Source of the DNA: DATKQJ01 sp035534295
GTDB lineage: Bacteria; Chloroflexota; Dormibacteria; Dormibacterales; Dormibacteraceae
Direction: 5' to 3'
DNA length: 10,217 nucleotides
Assembly: GCA_035534295.1 (NCBI GenBank)
Contig: DATLSE010000055.1
Location: forward strand, 1-10,217
Part shown: positions 6,260 to 10,217 of the stretch, one piece after another
Layout: each line of letters starts with the position of its first letter
Numbering within the stretch: the first letter of the stretch is position 1
Notes under the pieces: generated by a model
The model's input: only the letters and a program-made list of their open reading frames with translations
Told to the model about the DNA's origin: nothing
Databases searched by the model: none
Position numbers and translations under genes: made by a program

Positions 6260-7588
6260 ATGTCCAACTCAGCCAGCTTCATAGGACGAGCGGCGCACCG
6301 GCTCGGGAGGCTGGTGATATTGGCCGACGTGGTGTTGGTGTTCGGGCTCATCGATATCGGTTTAGGAGCGGGTCTACTCATCGCAGACGGCCGACCCCTA
6401 CCCGCCCTGGCCGTGAGCATCGTGGCGGTCAGCCTTCTTTTGGTCGCGGTCAGCCGATCGTCAGAACGGACCCGTGGGATCGCCATCTGCGGACTGGCGG
6501 CGGTCGTGGGGGCGGGCGTACTCACCCTCTTCCTTCTCGGCCACTCGGTTCATGCGCCCTACCACGACAGCGTCCTGCTCGAAGATGCCGCGGCCAACTG
6601 GCTTCTGGGCGGACATGACCCTTACACCCAGGACTATCTGTATAGCTCGACACGCATCTTCTACACACCCGACATGCCGATCAATTTCGGGGTCAATCAC
6701 TTCGTCTATCCCCCCGGTCTGATCCTGCTTGACCTGCCTCTTCGGCTGGCCTCGCGGCTGGGAGGACCGGACCTGGGGGTGATCGTGCTCTATCCGCTCG
6801 CGCTCCTGGCGCTGGTGTGGGCAGCGGCGTCCTTCGGGCGCACATGGGCCGAGCGAGGCGCCGCCGTGACCGCGCTTTCGCTAAACCCGATCCTGCTCCT
6901 CGACGTAAACACCCAATTCTTCAATGACATCTTCTTCCTGGCCCCACTGGTAGGCGCCATCGCTGCCCTGAGATGGAAAAGGACGTGGCTCGCCGGCATC
7001 CTTTTCGCCTTGAGTCTGACCATCAAACAGCAGGCCCTGGTAGCGCTGCCGTTCCTCCTTCTGGGCGCTGCCGTGCTGGTCGGCCGGGGCGGCCTGCTCC
7101 GTGCCGTTCTGGCCGGCCTGATCACCACGACTGCCCTCAATCTGCCCTTTCTTTTATGGAACCCACACGGGTTCGTATCCAGTGTGGTCGGGACTTTCTA
7201 CGCGTCTGGCGTCAACAACTATCCGATTCGAGGCGTCGGACTGGACGGAGGGCTGCTTCGTGCCGGCATCATCGCCAGCCGTTGGTCGATGTTCCCCTCC
7301 CTCCCGCTACAGCTGGTCTTCACCGCTCCGTTCGCGGCCATCGTCCTACTCCGGCTCAAAAGGCACTGGTCATGGACCATGGCTTGGATGGGTCTGGGGG
7401 GGACCACGTTCCTGCTCTTCTTCCTTGGCCGGGGACTCGTGATCAACTACCTGGACCTAGTCTTGATCTACCTGTCGGCCGGCGTGATCATCCCGCTGAG
7501 CCGCGATTCAGGACGCTGTCGACACCATCCGCCATCCGGAAGCGGTGTCCGCCCAGACGCGATCCCCACCGGCGGTAACGGCGTATAG
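6260..7588 (+). CDS. Polytopic GT-C/GT87-like membrane glycosyltransferase
   Basis: A 442-residue, strongly hydrophobic protein with roughly ten to twelve membrane segments. Three helices (about 19-42, 48-66 and 74-94) precede a large outside loop containing YHDSVLLEDAAANWLLGGHD and then PYTQDY, followed by FVYPPGLILLDLPLRL. Later features include LSLTIKQQALVALPFLLL and LVINYLDLVLIYLSAG. An acidic first loop with an 'LL.G.DPY' element and a YPPG motif are typical of GT-C enzymes such as GT87/DUF2029, which use polyprenyl-phosphate sugars on the outer face. The GT2 gene upstream could provide that donor. The last 28 or so residues, from RDSGRCRHH to the end, are polar, low-complexity and encoded on DNA antisense to the next gene, so they may not be conserved. 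Ribosome site is weak. Exact family and substrate are inferred. Confidence 0.72.
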   Translation: MSNSASFIGRAAHRLGRLVILADVVLVFGLIDIGLGAGLLIADGRPLPALAVSIVAVSLLLVAVSRSSERTRGIAICGLAAVVGAGVLTLFLLGHSVHAPYHDSVLLEDAAANWLLGGHDPYTQDYLYSSTRIFYTPDMPINFGVNHFVYPPGLILLDLPLRLASRLGGPDLGVIVLYPLALLALVWAAASFGRTWAERGAAVTALSLNPILLLDVNTQFFNDIFFLAPLVGAIAALRWKRTWLAGILFALSLTIKQQALVALPFLLLGAAVLVGRGGLLRAVLAGLITTTALNLPFLLWNPHGFVSSVVGTFYASGVNNYPIRGVGLDGGLLRAGIIASRWSMFPSLPLQLVFTAPFAAIVLLRLKRHWSWTMAWMGLGGTTFLLFFLGRGLVINYLDLVLIYLSAGVIIPLSRDSGRCRHHPPSGSGVRPDAIPTGGNGV

Positions 7589-8458
7589 CATCGATCCTGA
7601 CCGCACCAGGGCGACAAACTCGGAGCGGCCCAGACCCACCAGTTTGTCTCCCTGATAGAGTCCCGAGGTCGTCGCCAGCCAGGCGCCACCATTGAGTGCC
7701 CATATCCCCCCCGGCACCTTCGTGATTGACTGGAACCCTGAGGTGCTGGCTAAAACCTGGCCCCGCCAGGTGCCCACGAACACCGCACCACCGACCTCAG
7801 AGAGCGCCGTCAAGCGATCCGGCAGCCCTTTTAGGGCCGTCCAGGTCGCGCCCCCGTCCAAAGACTCAAGGAGGGCGAGTTCGCTGGCTGCGTACCATGG
7901 TCCCCCCGGCTCTATGACGACGCTGTTGACCTGGAGGTAGGCAGCACCGACCAGGCCCCGAGCCCAGCTGACACCACCGTTATGCGTATACCAAAGTGCT
8001 TCTCCCCAGGCGACAGCGAGGCCGTCGGCACCACTTAACGCCGTTGCCAGAAAGTGAGCGCCGGGGACCCCCGTATTCCGCCAGCTGCGACCTGCGTCTG
8101 ATGAGAAGGCGAGCTCGTGCTCCATGCCCAGGAGAAGGTCTGAACCCGAGGCAGAAAGGGACAGAGGCGCTCTGGGTGGCAATAGACTCAACCTTCGCGC
8201 CCGGGCGCCAGGCGCCACCAGGTAGAGAGCAGGGACAGGGGAATTGGCCGCCAAATACAGGCGCTGGTGCGGGGCTGGAGCGACCGCTACTCTGGTCGGC
8301 GCGGCGCCGCCCGCGCCGCGCAGAGCCAGCAACCCAATGGTGAGTACGCCGACGAGTAATGCGGCCCCCGATCGCCGACCGATTCGGCTAAGGACGCTCA
8401 AGACCCTCATCTCCGGGCGGCGATCCCCACCAGAACGGGGGTGGCCGGTCTCATTCAT
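7508..8458 (-). CDS. Membrane-anchored or secreted Asp-box (BNR-like) propeller protein
   Basis: A 316-residue protein from ATG 8458 (300 from ATG 8410). The frame is open further upstream to 8659 but would then overlap the divergent ACT gene. A basic N-terminal stretch (VLSRIGRRSG) is followed by a hydrophobic segment at about 30-53, acting as signal peptide or anchor, so the rest is likely outside the cytoplasm. Three Asp-box motifs are visible: SSDAGRSW (119-126), THNGGVSW (158-165) and SLDGGATW (199-206), each on a beta-hairpin between hydrophobic strands. Further degenerate repeats (STSGF, ADTASGW) suggest a beta-propeller. Asp-boxes occur in sialidases, Ycf48-like proteins and many non-enzymatic surface proteins. 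No sialidase RIP motif or catalytic set is seen, so a structural or binding role is more likely. Function unknown. Confidence 0.75.
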   Translation of the reverse strand: MNETGHPRSGGDRRPEMRVLSVLSRIGRRSGAALLVGVLTIGLLALRGAGGAAPTRVAVAPAPHQRLYLAANSPVPALYLVAPGARARRLSLLPPRAPLSLSASGSDLLLGMEHELAFSSDAGRSWRNTGVPGAHFLATALSGADGLAVAWGEALWYTHNGGVSWARGLVGAAYLQVNSVVIEPGGPWYAASELALLESLDGGATWTALKGLPDRLTALSEVGGAVFVGTWRGQVLASTSGFQSITKVPGGIWALNGGAWLATTSGLYQGDKLVGLGRSEFVALVRSGSMLYAVTAGGDRVWADTASGWRMVSTAS

Positions 8459-8572
8459 AGTGGACAGGATAGTGCTGGTGCAAACCCTCAGCCGCCGTGC
8501 GGCCTCGTCCCAGATCGCGGCAACGTCTACCCTAAATCGCGACAAACTTTCGGGCGCAAGACTGGAGCATTG
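8459..8572. promoter_or_regulatory. Divergent intergenic region between Asp-box and ACT genes
   Basis: This 114-nt region separates two divergent starts and must hold promoters for one or both, unless the starts are further in. A short hairpin GCCGC-CGT-GCGGC lies at 8491-8503. I see no convincing -35/-10 pair on either strand. The ACT gene has a GGAG ribosome site near the right edge. Confidence 0.45.
8564..8567 (+). promoter_or_regulatory. Ribosome-binding site GGAG of the ACT-domain gene
   Basis: GGAG with a 5-nt spacer before ATG 8573. It supports this start over the longer open frame from 8441, whose extra N-terminal residues do not look like an ACT domain. Confidence 0.65.
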
Positions 8573-9223
8573 ATGGCGGACTTGGAACTGGCGCTGCTGA
8601 TCTCCGTCGTAGACCGGCCCGGATCGCTCTGGCGCGTGACGCAGGCGATATTCGAGCACGGCGCCAACGTCACCTACATCTCCAGCACCCGGGGGGCGGG
8701 GGAAACCCAGATCGAACTGAACGCGGTCTCGGACTCCGAGCGTCTTCTGTCCGATCTAGAGCGCCTCGAGGTGGTGAATTGGGTGCGGGCGATCCCGCTT
8801 CTGAGCGAGGTGTTCGGCAAGCGCGTGATCGTGATCGGCGGGGGCGCGCAGGTTGGCACGGTCGCGCAGGGCGCCATCGCGGAGGCAGACCGGCACAACA
8901 TCCGCGGGGAGCGCATCTCCGTCGACACCATCCCGCTGGTGGGCGAGGAGCAGCTCGCCGGCGCGGTCCGAGCCGTCGCCCGCCTGCATCGGGCCCAGGT
9001 CCTGGTCCTGGCCGGCGCGCTGATGGGCGGGGACATTTCGGTGGCGGTCACCGAGGTGCGCGCGATGGGCGTGATCGTGCTCTGCACGAGCATGGCGGGA
9101 TCGCTCGTCCGCGCCGTTGACGCCGTCATCGGAGACCCGCTCGAGGCGGGCGTGATGGCGGTCATGCTGGTCGCCGACACCGCCCAGTTCTCGATCGAGA
9201 AGATTCGCGGCCGGCGCTTTTAA
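8573..9223 (+). CDS. ACT domain protein with DUF5612-like C-terminal domain
   Basis: A 216-residue soluble protein. Residues 1-75 form an ACT domain: the strand LELALLISVVDRPGSLWRVT with the DRPG turn, then the helix and strand AIFEHGANVTYISS. ACT domains bind amino acids or other small ligands and control enzymes or regulators. Residues 80-216 start with KRVIVIGGGAQVGTVAQGAI, a glycine-rich strand-turn-helix that recalls a nucleotide-binding Rossmann turn, followed by ADRHNIRGERISVDTIPLVG, VLAGALMGGDISVAVTEVR, and SMAGSLVRAVDAVIGDP. From memory this resembles DUF5612, best known in methanogenic archaea next to an ACT domain; this was not searched. No kinase, dehydrogenase or DNA-binding motif is evident, so the enzymatic or sensory role is unknown. 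It stands alone, divergent from the Asp-box gene, with IS-related DNA downstream. Confidence 0.78.
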   Translation: MADLELALLISVVDRPGSLWRVTQAIFEHGANVTYISSTRGAGETQIELNAVSDSERLLSDLERLEVVNWVRAIPLLSEVFGKRVIVIGGGAQVGTVAQGAIAEADRHNIRGERISVDTIPLVGEEQLAGAVRAVARLHRAQVLVLAGALMGGDISVAVTEVRAMGVIVLCTSMAGSLVRAVDAVIGDPLEAGVMAVMLVADTAQFSIEKIRGRRF

Positions 9224-9266
9224 ACCACCCGGTGGAGGGCGTGTGCGTATCCTGTGGAAATGGGGG

Positions 9267-9287
9267 AAAAGTGACCCCGACGAACCG
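9267..9287 (+). repeat. Direct repeat copy A (AAAAGTGACCCCG-type)
   Basis: A 21-bp unit matching copy B at 9484-9504 in 19 of 21 positions, 217 bp apart in the same orientation. It starts AAAAGTGACCCCG and then reads ACGAACCG. A G-run precedes it. It may be an IS terminus or a duplicated translation start with GTG at 9271. Confidence 0.65.
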
Positions 9288-9483
9288 TCGCCCATGGCTC
9301 ATGACCGCCCTTTCGAGCGTCCCGGACCACCCGCACGGCTTCCTCGTGGCCGTGGCCTAGGTTAAGGTTCGCGGGCCCCTGGGGCAAGCCCGAAAATCGG
9401 TTCGCTGCCAGGCGACCTGAGGTAGCCAGAAGGCCACGACGGGGGGCACGCACAAGGCGGGACGAACGCGAAGGAGGGGTAAA

Positions 9484-9504
9484 AAAAGTGACCCCGGCGG
9501 ACCG
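9484..9504 (+). repeat. Direct repeat copy B (AAAAGTGACCCCG-type)
   Basis: Second copy of the 21-bp unit, ending GCGGACCG instead of ACGAACCG. It is preceded by AAGGAGGGGT and three more A residues, so the A-run is longer here. It lies about 225 bp before the transposase start. Confidence 0.65.
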
Positions 9505-9556
9505 CCTCTTGGGTTCCGGTACCCGCCTTACGGCCGGTTCCGGCTCCCTCGAACGT

Positions 9557-9674
9557 ATCCCTCGGGGCCGGGATCTACTCTAGCCGCGGGCGGTCCCAGA
9601 CGCAAGCGCCCGCATTCCCTCACCGAGAATCGCACCAGAGCCCCATCGTTCCCTCAAATAGGAATCACACCGAG
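9557..9674 (+). repeat. Cluster of TTCCCTCA-type dyads upstream of the transposase
   Basis: Two good copies start at 9615 (TTCCCTCACCGAGAATCGCA) and 9649 (TTCCCTCAAATAGGAATCAC), exactly 34 bp apart, each continuing into a CACC..GAG tail. Each has short inverted arms (ATTC/GAAT at 9614-9617 and 9627-9630; TTCC/GGAA at 9649-9652 and 9661-9664). A third, weaker dyad ATCCC/GGGAT lies at 9557-9574. The 34-bp step is about three helical turns, so bound proteins would sit on one face. Transposase-binding or promoter-control sites at an IS end are the likely explanation. Confidence 0.55.
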
Positions 9675-10217
9675 GCGCCTTTGGCCGCGGACTCGGCTGA
9701 AGGGGGGCGGATGCGGATCAAAGAGAGGTACGAGCTGGCAGCCGAGTTGAAGATGCGCTACCTAGCCGCGGGGCGCCAGGAGAGGGGCCAGATACTGGAC
9801 GCGTTCTGCCTGGCGACCGGCTACGAGCGTAAGCATGGAATGCGGGTGCTGGGAGGTCGGAAGCGGCGGCCGCTGTTTGGCCTCCGGCGCCGGCGCAAGG
9901 CTCGCTACGGACTTGAGTTTCAAGCCGCGTTGAAGATTCTCTGGGAGACGGCCGGGTACATCTGCTCCGACCGGCTGCAGCCTTTCCTGCCCGATTTGAT
10001 TCCTCTCCTCGAACGTCACGGCCAACTCCAGATCGACCCCTCGACCAGGGAGTTGCTGTGCTCCGCCAGCCTCTCTACGATCGAGCGCAACCTGGTCCCG
10101 ATGCGCCGCGGCCTAATCACTCGGAAGCTGTCCCAGACCCGGCCCGGCGCGCTCCTTCGGCGCCAGGTGCCGGTCATTGTGGGTCGCTGGAGAGAACTCG
10201 ACCGGCCCGGCTACCTG
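9615..10217 (+). mobile_element. Insertion sequence, left end (right part outside window)
   Basis: Defined by the transposase gene at 9711 and the repeat cluster just upstream. The outer boundary cannot be fixed, because the right end and any target duplication are beyond the window. The true left tip may be at the dyads near 9557-9615 or further left at one of the AAAAGTGACCCCG repeats. I do not assign an ISfinder family. Confidence 0.6.
9711..10217 (+). CDS. DDE/integrase-core transposase (N-terminal 169 residues)
   Basis: An uninterrupted frame from ATG 9711 to the window edge, preceded by a G-rich ribosome site (AAGGGGGG, 9700-9707). The N-terminal part is a small helical DNA-binding region containing QILDAFCLATGYERKHGMRVL (27-47), then a very basic stretch (KRRPLFGLRRRRKARYG). 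Next comes ILWETAGYICSDRLQPFLPD and LIPLLERHGQL, SASLSTIERNLVPMRRGL (118-135) and TRPGALLRRQVPVIVGRW. This order matches a widespread family of transposases with an RNase H-like integrase core, whose members continue 'RPG[FY]LE.D.V.H', where the first catalytic aspartate lies. The window stops at DRPGYL, just before that motif, so catalytic residues cannot be checked. Nothing visible suggests the copy is broken. Confidence 0.85.
   Translation, partial: MRIKERYELAAELKMRYLAAGRQERGQILDAFCLATGYERKHGMRVLGGRKRRPLFGLRRRRKARYGLEFQAALKILWETAGYICSDRLQPFLPDLIPLLERHGQLQIDPSTRELLCSASLSTIERNLVPMRRGLITRKLSQTRPGALLRRQVPVIVGRWRELDRPGYL

Larger units (their letters stand above)
9224..9710. other. 487-nt gene-free region leading into an insertion sequence
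   Basis: No convincing protein gene lies between the ACT stop and the transposase start. It contains a small CCACC/GGTGG inverted repeat right after the ACT stop (9227-9237), a compact GCCCC-T-GGGGC palindrome (9375-9385), two copies of an imperfect 21-bp direct repeat (9267 and 9484), and three short dyads ahead of the transposase. Two open frames of 29 and 31 codons start at GTG 9271 and GTG 9488 inside the direct repeats; the second follows a strong AAGGAGGGG. They share only the first codons and are not called as genes. The density of repeats fits IS ends or remnants better than ordinary intergenic DNA. Confidence 0.6.

Noticed and set aside
7508..8410. Asp-box protein as a sialidase or as the photosystem II factor Ycf48
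   Set aside because: Asp-boxes alone do not define either. No sialidase RIP motif or catalytic residues are seen, and nothing in the window suggests photosynthesis.
9220..9453. 77-codon - frame after the ACT gene
   Set aside because: No family resemblance, no ribosome site, and it runs through the repeat region. It is more likely chance.
9271..9583. Two short GTG frames (29 and 31 codons) inside the direct repeats
   Set aside because: The second has a strong ribosome site, but the peptides share only their first codons and resemble nothing known, so they are kept as a finding rather than genes.
9224..9710. CRISPR array or tRNA in the gene-free region
   Set aside because: The repeats are only two or three imperfect copies with unequal spacing and internal dyads, and no cloverleaf could be built. 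IS-end structure is the simpler reading.

Overview
This is a high-GC bacterial chromosome segment. It is densely packed, mostly on the + strand, with several 1- or 4-nt stop/start overlaps. The SufU-type Fe-S operon (sufB-sufD-sufS-sufU with SufT and no sufE) points to a Gram-positive-like or Terrabacteria lineage such as Actinomycetota, Chloroflexota or Dormibacterota. That placement is inference from gene content and composition only.

Positions 1-3712 hold the 3' half of a SUF iron-sulfur cluster assembly operon: the last 41 codons of sufB, then sufD, sufS (cysteine desulfurase), sufU (sulfur acceptor), a one-domain rhodanese, and sufT (MIP18/DUF59). SufS releases sulfur from cysteine and SufU accepts it as persulfide. 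The SufBD scaffold (with SufC, upstream of the window) builds the cluster, and SufT helps mature Fe-S targets. The rhodanese is locked between sufU and sufT, so it probably handles persulfide in the same pathway. A GC-rich hairpin at 3718-3743 closes the operon.

Positions 3794-6099 encode a citrate synthase whose 3' end overlaps a family-2 glycosyltransferase carrying four C-terminal membrane segments. Next, 6260-7588 encodes a polytopic GT-C/GT87-like membrane protein. The two glycosyl enzymes make a plausible pair: one charges a polyprenyl phosphate with sugar, the other uses the lipid-linked sugar outside the membrane.

On the - strand, 7508-8458 encodes a membrane-anchored or secreted Asp-box (BNR-like) propeller protein. 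It converges on the GT-C gene and overlaps its 3' end by 81 nt. It is divergent from an ACT-domain protein (8573-9223) with a long, highly patterned C-terminal domain resembling DUF5612.

Positions 9224-9710 carry no convincing gene, but they contain a near-identical 21-bp direct repeat and a cluster of TTCCCTCA-type dyads. These lead into a DDE/integrase-core transposase (9711 to the window edge), so the right side is the left end of an insertion sequence. I see no CRISPR array, tRNA or rRNA. I found no clearly new multi-gene system. The best leads are the ACT-DUF5612-like protein, the repeat-rich IS end, the possible non-standard sufS start and the overlapping convergent gene ends.
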